58,500 bases of DNA, from contig CAJNDS010002528.1 of the NCBI GenBank assembly GCA_905221605.1, positions 1 to 58,500 on the forward strand. Direction: 5' to 3'. A program made the translations under genes and the position numbers. The notes below the pieces were generated by a model. The model was not told the DNA's origin, did not search any database, and worked only from the letters and a program-made list of their open reading frames with translations. This document shows positions 11,309 through 21,183 of this stretch, in pieces (the first letter of the stretch is position 1; each line of letters begins with the position of its first letter). The DNA comes from Symbiodinium natans. Lineage: Eukaryota > Sar > Dinophyceae > Suessiales > Symbiodiniaceae.

Positions 11309-11398
11309 GTGGGGGGGGGAGGGGGGGGGGGCGGTCGGGGTGCAATTGGGGGGGGGGGGGGGGGGGGGGGGTAGCAAGCATTGGGGGGGGGGGGGGGT
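11309..11398. repeat. Cluster of poly-G runs
   Basis: Four G runs, including one of about 24 and one of about 15, are separated by short spacers. This is a strong potential G-quadruplex tract and a likely assembly or length-error site. Confidence 0.95.
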
Positions 11399-11401
11399 AG
11401 C

Positions 11402-11526
11402 AACAAAATGATATATACATATATACATATATATGTATGTATATACCTATATATATATATATAGATACAAATATACATATACACATACACATACATATTA
11501 ATATACATATCCATATCCATATCCAG

Positions 11527-11593
<67 letters not shown>

Positions 11594-11740
11594 AATATTT
11601 GTATGTATATTTGTATGTATATTTATATTTGTATGTATATTCATATTCATATTCATATTCATATTCATATTCATATTCATATTTGTATTTATATTTATAT
11701 TTATATTTATATTTATATTTATATGTATTTATTTATTCTT
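11402..11740. repeat. AT-rich hexanucleotide microsatellite
   Basis: A compound array of ATATAC/CATATA units passing into TTGTATG, ATTCAT and TTTATA units. It creates long Met-Tyr or Tyr-Ser frames on both strands that are not genes. Confidence 0.97.
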
Positions 11741-12747
11741 TATGCATCTTATACACCATGCTGCACAGCATGCATTACCTGCAGATGGACTGTTTAAGCT
11801 GGGCTGTCACCGGTGCCTGCAGAAAACCGCTGATCAGAGGTTCCAAACAGGAACCTCAGTTGCAGACGACTGGTCATTTGGATACCTGCGCTTGGCAACC
11901 GTGGAAGGCGTGTGGAAATCATGCGAAAGTCATGTAGAACTCATGTGGAAGTGAAGGTCGCGTGTGAAGGTCGCGTGTGAAGATCGCATGGTCCTTTCGT
12001 GCATCCTGATGTGCCAACCTCATTGGTGGAAGCTTGTAGGCACCAAGCCGGTTGTCCGCCTGCTCTTTGGACAAGCTGCCGCAAACCGGCGCGTGCAGCG
12101 CTAGTCGCTCGTAGAGCTCCTTCTTCAAAACGATCGTGCGTCTTGCACCAAGCCGCATGATGCAAACCGTCGTTACAATGAATGCTTGCAAGTGAGTCTG
12201 GGGCGAAAAACGAACAAACCCAAAGCGCACCAAAGACTCTTCTCGGCCTCTCCCTACGTCAACCCCTCACTCTTCCTCTGCATCTGGAGGAGGCGGTGGC
12301 GGGGGTGGAGGCAGTGCCATGGCTGCACTTTCTAGGATTCATGCGTCGAGATACACTGGGGTGGTCGATGCGAGAACGTGACACTTTGCTCTTACCTTTG
12401 TGATGTTTTGTTGGACCTTCGACTGAAGCTGTCAAGTCTGTGTATGAAGTCTGTAGCTAATTTGCGACCGATGCTCAATGCCGCTCATGACAGGCCGTAG
12501 TTGCGGTGAAGGCAAACATGAATGGTAAAGGGAAGGAAGTGACAGAGGCGGCCTTAAGGACCGCCATTCTACACTTTCTTGTTTTGATGTCCACCTAGGC
12601 CTAGCGGCTTCCGCGCCCGGGTCGTAGGCTCCCCAAAGCTAGCTTTCGTGAATGGGAGTTATCCTCGTACGTATTCAAGCCACCTTGAGCACCCACGACG
12701 AAGAAGCAAGCAGCAAACACGCAATGCAAATTCATGCCTGTGAGTCT

Positions 12748-12826
12748 GCTGAGGGCCGTGCTTAAATCGATGAGCTGTCCATCGGCTCAGCATGTCACCC
12801 AAGTTGATGACAAATGCGTTCTTGAC
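12748..12826 (-). CDS. Oxygenase exon (AFVINLGDMLSRWT)
   Basis: Reads VKNAFVINLGDMLSRWTAHR then FKHGP. 'VINLGDML-RWT-x-x-RFK' is a hallmark block of 2-oxoglutarate oxygenases, lying just before the last histidine ligand. The 3' end is approximate; a GC donor is possible after the KHG codons. Confidence 0.85.
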
Positions 12827-15800
12827 CTGGGATGGCGTCAGCCTTTCGGCAAATACCTGAAATCGTGCGGGCGCTCCTTAAGCACCAGGATGCACCAGGG
12901 CTCCAACCGGACAGCAGTGAATCCACCGACCATCCTTCGCATTCAGGACCTGTGAGACGACAGGCAAGCCCGTGCAAGCCCACTACGCTGAAGGAAGTAA
13001 ACAGATCTCATTGCAACCGAGCGCCTGCAGTCCGCCCACCGAGTCCTTCATTCTCGGCAAGTCGACAAGCAGATCATGGCAGATCATGGCAGGTCATGGC
13101 AGGGGTCACAGCAGCTCCTGTTTCAGGATGGTGAGCAGCCCATAATCCGTGTGTTCCCCAACGCCGATCTCAGTCTCGTAGTCCTGCGCCCAAACATGGC
13201 TGGTGCCAAAAGGAAATCGCTGGGCGCATGGGCCTGCAGCGGCCAGTAGTGCAGCAGTCTGTGAGTTGCCACCTCGGATGTCTCAGCACGAAAGCAAGGT
13301 GCGAATCTGATGTTGGCCTATATCTAATCGTCGCTGCAAACTGCGAGGATGCAAAAACTGGAGCTGAGTTCCCGAGCGGTGCCCTATGCCTTCCAGGCTG
13401 AGGCCAGGGCAGGCTGAGTCAAGTGCCTCGGGCAGCAGCTCAGAGAGTGACTTACCCTGCACTGCACCCATCAGCATTTCACAACTCCATTCGCGCATCC
13501 ATTAGGGCCGGCTTATTGCAGCAACTCATCTGTGTTCACTGATGCTGCTTAGCCACTTCTCGAAAAAGTCCCGGGGCTTGTCGAGGGCCAAAGCCATCAG
13601 CGCCAAGAGCCTCCACCAAAAGCACTAGACTTCTAAGTGCATAGGTGCTGCATCCAGTCACACCAGCACTCATCGAAACCACCCTGCCTCCTTGCCAACC
13701 GAAACATCTCAGATGCCTTTGAACTGGTGTGGGTGCATCAGCTCTGTGCATTCTTAAAGGATCGAACAACTGCAATGCACCTTCCGATTCGTCTACCACA
13801 TCAGCATGCAGAGATAGCTGAGGCAGCACACGTACTCATCAAGCACCGCCCGGAAGCCCCCAAGTTCCGCCTGCGAGGTGACTCTTGAACTTGTGAACAT
13901 TTTTGAACATGCTTGGGGTTATGCTAGAATACTGTAAAAACACCGTGTAACAATGTAAGACACTGTAAACTGCAGTCGGCACCTCAGTCGGCAGCTGGGA
14001 AGGCCTACAGCCAGGGAGAATGGGGGAAGATTCGCTTGCAGGCACTCCTGAAGTGTGAGTTGAACCTCGGAACTAAGCCAGGGACTGCGCAAAGATTTCA
14101 GCAATGTATCCCCCAACAGGCCGGGAAAATGGGACCCCATTGCAGTCCAAGGCCTCCACCACACAACTGCGAGACACCATCCAAGTCGATGTGCCGAGCC
14201 CGCAACACAGTGCGCCTTTTCATATGTTTCTTCATAGGCTTTTCGTAAGCGTTTCATGATGTTTCATGTGTTTCGCAACGTACTTGATGGGCCCCTATCA
14301 ATTTTCGAGGATCAGCACCCTGACATAAATAGCGCTTCTTCGATTGTAGGAGCATCGCTTTGGGGTGGGCCCCTATCGATGTTAAAGCCAAGACAAGACT
14401 GGATCTACATTTGTTTTGTCCGATGCCCATATTGCTTGTCCTGTACTGTTCATATGATTCACAACTCGCCTCTTTGAGATCCTTGCGCGCCTTTTTGATT
14501 GTGTCCTGCAAAGGGTGCCCAAGCTGCAAGGTTTGCAAGCTAGCCTGAGAAAGCCACACCCTCCACAAAAGTGCCATTCCAAGCTAAGAATTTGTCCTTG
14601 CCGTCGGCCTCATCGACCTGGCACAGGGTCGGTTCACCCGGCTGCCCGGCATGGCTGCCAAGCCAGCTCTGGCCTGCTTCTCCAGAACTTGGTCGAGATC
14701 CTGAGGCGACGGAAACTGCCCTTGTGTGCAGTCAAAGAGTCCCCGAATCGATGCGCGGCGTGTCCAGACTCCACTGGGGGGCCAATCTACCCTCACTCCG
14801 TGTCTACCATCCAATCAAGAGCTCCTCGCCGCCACGCCCAAACCACCCACGAACGGGGCCTTAACCCGCAGGTCATTCCGAGTAATTCGCTGGCTACATC
14901 CAAGCTACTGCGCTGTGATGAGAGAGAAGGGAAGTTGGCTCGCTGCTCTCATCGCTCAGCTTCAAGCGGTCCTGGCAGCGAAGCGGACTGCAGTGATTTT
15001 CTTCTCTGTGCCTTGCACCCGACCTTTACCGCCTGCGGCAGCTCAAAGAACTTCTTCTGCAAGTCCTGCAAGTGCAGCGCAGGCAGGTGGGCTAATGCAC
15101 TTCTTAACCTGCATGGAAACGGAATGAAACACAATGTGAAAGAAGCCTGGGCTTTCGCCCGCCCACTGCACGAATGTGAATTTGCGCGCACGAGAGTCTT
15201 TGCCCAATGCTTCTGGGTTCAGAACATGGCTACAGGCAGAACGTCGGGCGTTGCACTGGGTAACCGCGCCATGTGCTTCTGCTGCAACTGCTCCGAGATG
15301 CCATGCCTGAGAGGCCACAACGTCACAACGTGATACATGAACCTCTGATGCACACAATCCCCTAGCGAGAAGGCAAGGACAGTAGTGATCCGAAATCTCA
15401 GCTTGCGCACCCTGTGACCTGCATGAAGCCCACAACCTGCAAGAATGTTCGCCCATTGCTGGAACTGCCATTGTCGTTGCAATCAGATTTCGCAAGCACC
15501 ACGACTCTGAAAGGATCGCACGGGCCAGCATACGTCAGCAACGTGCAATGTTACCATGTTGCTGTATCGAAATAACAAGCCTCACAAGCGTAGCGGATCT
15601 CGTCCACAAGAGCTGCCTGTCACAAGACCATGTGGGCCGGAATGCGCAATATCAAGGTGCAGAGTGCTGCATGATGCTATCGTGAACAAGACTTCGAAGG
15701 CGCGAAAATCTTCAGCAGAAAACAGAAGAAACAGTTTGCACTGTGCTCCAGGACATTTGGTGCAAAGCATGGCAACAAAGCGCGATTCCTGCCGTCTGCT

Positions 15801-16437
15801 CGAAAACCAGCCCTCACTGCTGCGGATGATGGTGATGGTGCCGGTGACGGTGATGGTGATGGTGATGGTGATGGTCATGGTGGCATGTGTACGAAACACC
15901 CAGAATGGCCAACACCAGAACAGCACGAAGATGATGATAAAGATGATCCAAGGTGTAGGGTCCTGCCCCAGTTAGTCCCGACAGCGGGAACGGCACAACG
16001 CATGCTACGTGTGTCTTTGGGCACGCACACACAGACGCATGCTCACTTTGGTGGCAAGGACAAATCGGACAGACTCTGATAAGACGTGGCTATGCTGTTT
16101 TCGGGATTGTGCATGCAAGTGAGATGAAGAGTGCCAACATGTGCCATGATGCCAGCACATGCAGCTGCATGTGGTGGAGCGTGAGAGCAACAGCAAGTTC
16201 CTGCAAAATACGACTCTCCTCTCCTACATCAACGTTTCTACTCCTGTCTTTTTGACATGGTTGTGCGCAAGCATGTCCCAGCTTCCCTGCTAGGGAAGCA
16301 TGCCTCCCTCTTATTACCCTCTAGCCAGCAAAACAGTTTCCTATTCCGGCCTCGTCCCGACACAAGTCGATGATCGGCACGTCTTCAAAGGACTTCGGAT
16401 CAACAATCTTTGCCTCCAAACTCGTGTCAGGCTTTCG
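12748..16437 (-). CDS. 2-oxoglutarate/Fe(II)-dependent oxygenase gene, many exons (isopenicillin-N-synthase-like fold)
   Basis: Predicted cytosolic oxygenase that would use 2-oxoglutarate, O2 and Fe(II) to oxidise a small molecule; substrate unknown. The minus-strand exons listed separately read in order: N-terminal VPIIDLCRDE; AALVDEIRYACE; VVGFMQVTG; GHGISEQLQQKHM; DLQKKFFELPQ; AELGGFRAVLDEY; LLALMALALDKPRDFFEKW; RLLHYWPLQ; EIGVGEHTDYGLLTILKQ; DSVGGLQ; VLNAKDGRWIHCCP; VKNAFVINLGDMLSRWT. This is the DIOX_N domain followed by the catalytic jelly roll. The H and D of EHTDYG are the first two iron ligands. The last histidine and the Arg-x-Ser co-substrate site should lie in one or two exons near 12.2-12.7 kb that I could not find, and a piece between DLQKKFFELPQ and AELGGFR is also missing. 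Most joins are in phase, and many introns begin with GC, one with GA. Confidence 0.85.
12908..12949 (-). CDS. Oxygenase exon (VLNAKDGRWIHCCP)
   Basis: Fourteen codons from a CTCACAG acceptor to a GTTGGA (GT) donor. Joins in phase 0 to VKNAFVIN, giving the exact family spacing W-I-x4-V-x-x-AFVIN. Confidence 0.8.
13025..13045 (-). CDS. Oxygenase 21-nt micro-exon (DSVGGLQ)
   Basis: Seven codons between TGAAG and GCGCTC (GC donor). Inserted between ILKQ and VLNAKDGRW they restore the family consensus 'KQ-D-x-VGGLQV', which strongly supports this tiny exon. Confidence 0.75.
13118..13183 (-). CDS. Oxygenase catalytic exon with HxD iron ligands
   Basis: Twenty-two codons reading DYETEIGVGEHTDYGLLTIL then KQ. 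H and D of EHTD bind the catalytic iron. The exon is followed directly by GAGCTGCTGTGA, so the intron appears to start with GA, a donor type reported in dinoflagellates. Confidence 0.85.
13234..13272 (-). CDS. Oxygenase 39-nt exon (RLLHYWP)
   Basis: Reads VATHRLLHYWPLQ, the family 'LRLLHYPP' strand. The donor is CAG followed by GCCCAT (GC). The 50-nt intron to the next exon is very short. Confidence 0.75.
13530..13610 (-). CDS. Oxygenase exon (ALALDKPRDFFEKW)
   Basis: After a GGTGGAG acceptor it reads LLALMALALDKPRDFFEKWL, the classic 'ALGL-x-DFF' helix of the family. The 3' end is uncertain because the frame runs on to a TGA at about 13,522. Confidence 0.7.
13800..13870 (-). CDS. Oxygenase exon (GGFRAVLDEY helix)
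   Basis: Reads AELGGFRAVLDEYVCCLSYL then CMLM. The FR-x-x-x-x-x-Y pattern is the family helix after the 'NxWP' motif. The GT donor (GTGGTA) splits an ATG codon that is completed by the next exon. Confidence 0.75.
15033..15065 (-). CDS. Oxygenase 33-nt exon (DLQKKFFELPQ)
   Basis: Contains the FF-LP motif of DIOX_N. The acceptor is TTGCAG; the donor is GC (GCGGTAAAG) or, three bases later, GT. The following exon, expected to hold the K-x-x-M and GP-x-x-WP region, was not recognised in 13.9-14.9 kb. Confidence 0.75.
15270..15306 (-). CDS. Oxygenase 37-nt exon (HGISEQLQQKHM)
   Basis: Begins after CCTCTCAG and ends at ATG followed by GCGCGG (GC donor). It joins in phase to DLQKKFFELP, giving the normal spacing between the HGI and FF-LP motifs. 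Confidence 0.75.
15411..15436 (-). CDS. Oxygenase 26-nt exon (VVGFMQVTG)
   Basis: Lies between a CTTGCAG acceptor and a GTGCGC (GT) donor. It ends in phase 2, completing a glycine codon with the next exon to give GFMQVTGHGI, matching the family motif GFF-x-x-x-x-HG(I/V). Confidence 0.8.
15581..15616 (-). CDS. Oxygenase 36-nt exon (AALVDEIRYACE)
   Basis: Twelve codons between a GACAG acceptor and a GCTTGT (GC) donor. An in-frame TGA just upstream forces the acceptor position. The ACE end followed by VVGF in the next exon is the standard family helix-strand turn. Confidence 0.75.
15827..15883. repeat. (GGTGAT)n microsatellite
   Basis: GATGGTGATGGTG-type units, interrupted once. Gives His/Asp-like or Val/Met frames that are not genes. 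Confidence 0.95.
16351..16437 (-). CDS. Oxygenase exon: N-terminal strand (VPIIDL)
   Basis: Reads SLEAKIVDPKSFEDVPIIDL then CRDE. The 'VP-IDL' strand opens the DIOX_N domain. It ends at GAG followed by GCCGG, a GC donor that joins in phase 0 to the 15,581-15,616 exon. The 5' boundary and start codon were not found. Confidence 0.75.
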
Positions 16438-16917
16438 AGTGCAAAATGACACACCAAGGTCACAGCTTATCAGAAAGCTCCAGTCCCCGACCCACCTTCA
16501 GCGCATCCGGCAAGTTCGTCGGTATGTTGGGTTCACAGGCTGAGAGGATCTTGGCAGGCACGCTGCCTCCGTCAGGGCTGCTGCTTGCCTGATAGCTATT
16601 TGTGACTCTTTAGCCGATAACGGGTGTCTGAAATACTCCCAGGCAATGCAAAAGTCAGCTAAAGCATAGTCTAACGCATGCGGCATGCGCAGACATTGGC
16701 TACTGGCTACTTCTGCTCATGCCGTGTGCTCCTGCAGAGCCACACGCTTTGGGACGACGGCCGATCCCAGAACTTGCACAATGAATACACGAGGCAACAT
16801 GTTACATCGTGCTTCTCCTGCCTCTAACATAGATGTTGTCCTCCCTGTCACTGGACTGAACCTTAGAGGAGTGCATTGAAACCGGTTTACACAGGGCGCG
16901 CCTTTCCGGGTGACAAT

Positions 16918-16991
16918 CTGACCGGACTCATTGAGCTCCCGACCAGCTCCAAGTCTATGCCTAAATCCGCGGCCTTCTTCGTGTCGATGAC
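16918..16991 (-). CDS. Exon-like segment, unknown gene
   Basis: After a CACAAAG acceptor the minus frame reads VIDTKKAADLGIDLELVGSS then MSPVR. Probably the 3' part of a gene lying upstream (in minus orientation) at 17-18.8 kb. Confidence 0.35.
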
Positions 16992-17593
16992 CTTTGTGGT
17001 TGCAAATCACAAACAAAGAGGCCACTGATTACCGAGATATGCCGATGATACTAGTGCTTTGTGCTCTCTTAGCTGAGCAGCGAAGATCGCATCTGGCCGT
17101 CTATCAAGACCCGCGCGGTCCTAATCGTGCAGCCCAACGGCTGTACAAAGGTGGGAGATATGTCCCTTCTGCAGCTCACTGAATTTCCCATGTTGCTGAT
17201 CTGTACTGAAAATAGGAAGCTTTGCAGATGTGCACGCAAAAAAACAGGCCTTATCGATCTCGAAATTAGAAGCCTGCCAGCTCGAAGGCATTGCTACGAG
17301 CGCCACTCTTGCCAGGTCTCCAAAGATCAAAAAGGACTTCCCGAAACAACGTCTCCAAACCGCATTTCAGGGGCTCAACAACCACAAGAACCTTCGACGA
17401 AGATCAAGCCAGTGATAAACCACATTAAAGGCAACCGACGCCTGCGCCTGTGCAGCAGGCTCCTGCTCCTGCGTTCAGTTTTAGGATGCATGTGCACAAG
17501 CTCCGCTGTCTTGGTGACCACGGCTAGCTACCACCCCTTTGCAGGAAAGGCCCCTCCAGAACAATACACAGAATACACAGAGCAATCCGCATC

Positions 17594-17725
17594 TTTTTAC
17601 AGGATTTTGGTACGGCCATCTGTCGCCAAAGCAAGGAGTTGCAGGCCCCTTGCAATGACGACCTGCAAGATGTCACGAACACCTTCATCTTCGAGCAAGC
17701 CCACGTGCGCACGCTTCCGCGCACA
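17594..17725 (-). CDS. Exon-like segment, unknown gene
   Basis: After a GCTAG acceptor the minus frame reads CARKRAHVGLLEDEGVRDIL, QVVIARGLQLLALATDGRT. Good amphipathic-helix character. A plus frame across the same bases is also open, so the strand is not certain. Confidence 0.4.
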
Positions 17726-17943
17726 CTAGCAATGCTACCCAACAAAGGCTCCTCCACCAATCTCGGCGCGCTTTGGCCACCACCTATAATACAATCAATC
17801 TTGTCAGAGGCCGTTCCAAACACTATTCTGAATGGGTCAGCTCAAGAAGTCATGAATGCCGGCTATACGGGATCTGATGCCTTGCCCGACAGCTTGGAAG
17901 ACACAGTTAAGCGTGCAGACACCCTGAACTATGCTCTGCATTG

Positions 17944-18063
17944 GGCCCTTGCAGCAACCTGGCTGCCTGTGACAAGTCATGCTCATGTTTTGGGAAATCC
18001 GCCGGCTCCCCCTCGTTTGATCTGGGGTATCTTCCGATCTCACAGGTTTCAGTCAGGTTGGCT
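17944..18063 (-). CDS. Exon-like segment, unknown gene
   Basis: The minus frame reads AANLTETCEIGRYPRSNEGE then PADFPKHEHDLSQAARLLQ. Likely the same transcript as the 17.6-17.7 and 18.5-18.8 kb segments. No family recognised. Confidence 0.4.
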
Positions 18064-18474
18064 GCCAAGCATAGATTGACAGCGTGCTTGAAAATCACTG
18101 ATCTTGAAAGACCCCCAAACCGAGCTTTTAGGGCAAAGTCAACTTTGTTGCATGCCCCAACATGCAAACAAAAGCATGTCAACCCCTGTCGAACCAAAGT
18201 TCGGAATGGAAGCCCTCATTGGACGGTGTCCACATAAACCGCATTGCAGCAGCCCAACGACAAGTAACACAATGCGCAAACAAACCGAAGACGTGGACAA
18301 AGGCAGGCGGAGGATCCCCGAAGCGCATCTAGACTGTAAGCTTACAACACAGACTGCGGGGTGGCTGGTGCTCGGGAAACCTGCAGTAGCTTCAGTAGCT
18401 ATTCCGAAACGAGCTCTGCAAGGAAGCGAAGCTCCACCAAAGAAGAACTGAGTCTGCCAGAAACATGTCAGGTT

Positions 18475-18815
18475 GGCGAAGGGTGTAGACGTGTGACCTG
18501 TGCGAGCGCTTCACACGTTCCCGGAACTGTGACCTTGAACACTGGAATCAGGAGATGTGCAAAGCTGGGCATCAAGCTCTGCACCCTGCAGCAAATTCTT
18601 GAAGGGTCTTCCTCAGATGTTTTCTGAACAGCACCGACAAATGTTGCTGCATTGTTGCCAAGTCTCTGGTGCTGGACAATGGGTTCTTGGCCGGGACGAG
18701 GCCTTGAGGCATCAAAAGTGACGTGCAGAAGGTGCTCTGCTTCCTCATCTGGAGCTCTCCGCTCTCGATCATCCCCAATCATGTTGAACGGAAGCAATGA
18801 TACAAAAGAGTAACC
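18475..18815 (-). CDS. Long exon-like segment, unknown gene
   Basis: The minus frame reads SLLPFNMIGDDRERRAPDEE, AEHLLHVTFDASRPRPGQEP, IVQHQRLGNNAATFVGAVQK and TSEEDPSR. It is one of the more protein-like stretches of the left arm, but alternative minus frames also stay open over its 3' half. Function unknown. Confidence 0.45.
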
Positions 18816-19067
18816 CCCCCCCATGTGAGACCCAATTGCGGAGCATGCAGTTGCCAACTACCATAAACGAACTCCAAGCTTCAGATGAGTCGTCCGAAAT
18901 TGGGCGCAAGAACCCCCCAAGGCACAAAGACGCTGCGAAGAAAATACGAGAGCTTTGGGGCGGCCTTCTCGAAGAATGCCATCCACATTCTCCCAGAAAG
19001 TTGCATGCAAAAGAAACCTCAGCCGAGCTGCGCTCAGATCACATAAGGACAGAACGCCCGCAGAATG

Positions 19068-19084
19068 AATATACATATATATAT

Positions 19085-19119
<35 letters not shown>

Positions 19120-19133
19120 TATATATATATATA
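19068..19133. repeat. (ATATAC/CATATA)n microsatellite
   Basis: Alternating AT and CATATA units, similar to the 11.4-kb array. Confidence 0.95.
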
Positions 19134-19285
19134 TGACTTTAAGCCAATCTAAGCTCGTCTAAGCCTGCCGAGTCCCTGACTTGGGCCGTACAACCTTTGG
19201 TACCTTGTTGGCCTCCCGGCGATCTCAACGATCTAAAGTCTGCCAGAAGCCAACTCAAAAGTTTAGACACTAAAGATTCCAAAGT

Positions 19286-19286
<1 letters not shown>

Positions 19287-19334
<48 letters not shown>
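19287..19334. repeat. Poly-C run of 48
   Basis: An uninterrupted C homopolymer. Encodes poly-Pro or, on the other strand, poly-Gly in all frames. A likely length-variable or assembly-prone site. Confidence 0.97.
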
Positions 19335-19335
<1 letters not shown>

Positions 19336-19597
19336 CCTGCATCAAAGGATCCTCCTTGGACTGGAAAAGGACGTTGCCACGACCTTGTGCACAAGTCTCA
19401 CAGACAGAAATCAGCAGTGGTGGAACCGATACGGCATGAACCGGCTCCCGACAATGGCTGCCAGTAGCGGGCCTGGTCCAGCTCTTTGATCCACAACTTT
19501 CTGGAAGAACCATGGTCGGATCCTCAGACCGCCAACAGGATAGCTCGAGTCTCTTTTTGCTTTCCGCTGCGCGACCATATGAGGTGGTGACACTCCG

Positions 19598-19737
19598 TCA
19601 ATGCCACGGGTCTTCCAGGTACCTTCCTTGGCCTTGGAGGCGATTCTGCTCTTCCGGATTGCGAACGGAAATACTAGAGACTCGCAGACTCACAGACTCA
19701 TAGATCTGGGCATCATAGTCGAACTCCATGTTCTCGC
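19598..19737 (-). CDS. Terminal exon candidate of an unknown gene
   Basis: The minus frame reads MEFDYDAQIYESVSLRVSSI, SVRNPEEQNRLQGQGRYLED then PWH and a TGA stop. It lies downstream of the two related exons at 19.8 and 20.0 kb on the same strand. Not recognised. Confidence 0.45.
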
Positions 19738-19782
19738 TTCGAGCCTTGCATTCTCACGGAGCGAATTCCGGCCACCGTGAAC

Positions 19783-19858
19783 ATGAAGCGCTGTCTCGGA
19801 GGGCCTTGACTTCGTCGATGAAGATCAAGATCTCTGGCGCTTCCTTCAGCCCAGGCAC
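19783..19858 (-). CDS. Duplicated exon, copy 2 (unknown gene)
   Basis: After a TTTCCAG acceptor it reads VPGLKEAPEILIFIDEVKAL then R. Very similar to the segment starting at 20,009, about 151 bp upstream in transcription order. The acidic/hydrophobic 'IFIDEV' core is kept. Confidence 0.45.
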
Positions 19859-19949
19859 CTGGAAACACCAGTGACTGAACTGCCATTCCACATCCCTCCA
19901 CTCTCATCCACCATCCCTCCGCAAAACGAAGAATGTTCTGGGCTCCCGA

Positions 19950-20009
19950 CCCGGCCATCCGCGCGGACTTCGTCGATCATGAAGATCTCACTCTTGGCCG
20001 CTTTCAGTC
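19950..20009 (-). CDS. Duplicated exon, copy 1 (unknown gene)
   Basis: After a CTCCCAG acceptor it gives the GLKAAKSEIFMIDEVRADG block, matching GLKEAPEILIFIDEV in copy 2. The two acceptors are also alike. This suggests tandem exon duplication or two related small exons. Confidence 0.45.
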
Positions 20010-20084
20010 CTGGGAGGATGGCCCGCGGGCATAAGCGAAAACAAACCCCATCAGTCCGTATTCCCACTGATTCACAATCAAAGG

Positions 20085-20160
20085 CTGCGCCTTGCTCCAT
20101 GATGGGCCCGAAGTGGACGAACTTCGTGCCATGCACGAAAGCCCCGCTGTTGCGGTAGCG
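20085..20160 (-). CDS. Exon-like segment upstream of the duplicated exons
   Basis: Reads RNSGAFVHGTKFVHFGPIME then QGAAFD on the minus strand. Protein-like composition; probably the same gene as the 19.6-20.0 kb exons. Family unknown. Confidence 0.4.
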
Positions 20161-21006
20161 TGGCCTCCACTCACGGTCGGGCATTGCCGGAATGCCCTGT
20201 TCTACTCTCCATCCCTTTCTCCTTCTCCCCAGCTCTGTGTCTCTTTCAACGAGCACGTTCAAGGACGGAATCTCTGATTCCACCCGAAACTTGTCATCGA
20301 CTCCACCTCTCCCTACCTCCAAGGTCACCGGTCTGTTCATGGGCTCTTTCTGTCCTTTGTTCACCACCTAGTTCAGGGTCGAGCCCTTGCGCGGTGGGAA
20401 GGAATTAGTCAAGTCCGACAATTGTCGGCTCAGTTCTCTGACAAGCGAAAATCACATTCACCATTCCTTTGGTCCTTCCCCTTCCCCCCGGCGCTGGAGG
20501 GAATCGGCCGCGTCGGCCAGAAACGCTCGCATCAACAACGTCATCAATCTCCATTTGTTGACTAGTTAGTATGTAACGAATACAACATTCTTACCATTCC
20601 TTGAATTTCTTGCTACAGGATTCTCTTGCATTGTTTCTTTTTCCAGACCGCCCCTGCCAACTTTGAGTAAGCCGCAACACGAATCTGCATGTCAACCGTG
20701 TTGCAACGCATCTTCATCCACGTCTTCCCTGTTTACCTTGCCCAGATACAGAGACAATGAAAAGAGAGACAGGCAGAGACAGAATTTCCACTGGGCGAGC
20801 GCGTGGTCGCTGCTTCCCGGCTAGAGGAGGACAGAGGACAGGGAGCAAGCAGGAGGGATGTCTCTCTGACTTCTGCTGCACTGCCTTGACCCACCCCCAC
20901 CCCTTTCATTTCCTTTCTCATTTCTCATTTCTCCGTTCTCTCTCGGGGCCAGAGGCCCTACCCCGGTTGGCGACTGCCTCTGAACTCTGGCCTCTCCCCA
21001 CACAAG

Positions 21007-21183
21007 ACGAGCTCTTAGCACGACTTGCCTGCCAACAAACTGATCTGCATGAGGCCATAGTGCGCTGGGTTCCGGACGGCGCAGTGAAAGCCGACATCTG
21101 CTTGGACTGGGCAGATGAAGATTTCAATGACGGCCATGACAAAGACGCAACAAATTCAGTGCCAAGTAAAACATACAACTGAA
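21007..21183 (+). CDS. Terminal exon candidate on the plus strand
   Basis: After a CACAAG acceptor the plus frame reads ELLARLACQQTDLHEAIVRW, VPDGAVKADICLDWADEDFN and DGHDKDATNSVPS before TGA. The acidic, soluble character makes it more protein-like than the overlapping minus frame. It would be one of the few plus-strand genes in the left arm. Confidence 0.35.

Noticed and set aside
11302-11800. Met-Tyr and Tyr-Ser repeat ORFs
   Set aside because: Translations of ATATAC/TTCATA microsatellite DNA, not proteins.
17639-18079. 146-codon plus ORF
   Set aside because: Minus-strand segments over the same bases have better exon character and splice signals; kept only as a possible alternative.
19139-19513. 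ORFs with poly-Gly or poly-Pro runs
   Set aside because: Caused by the 48-base poly-C run; the flanks show no consistent frame.
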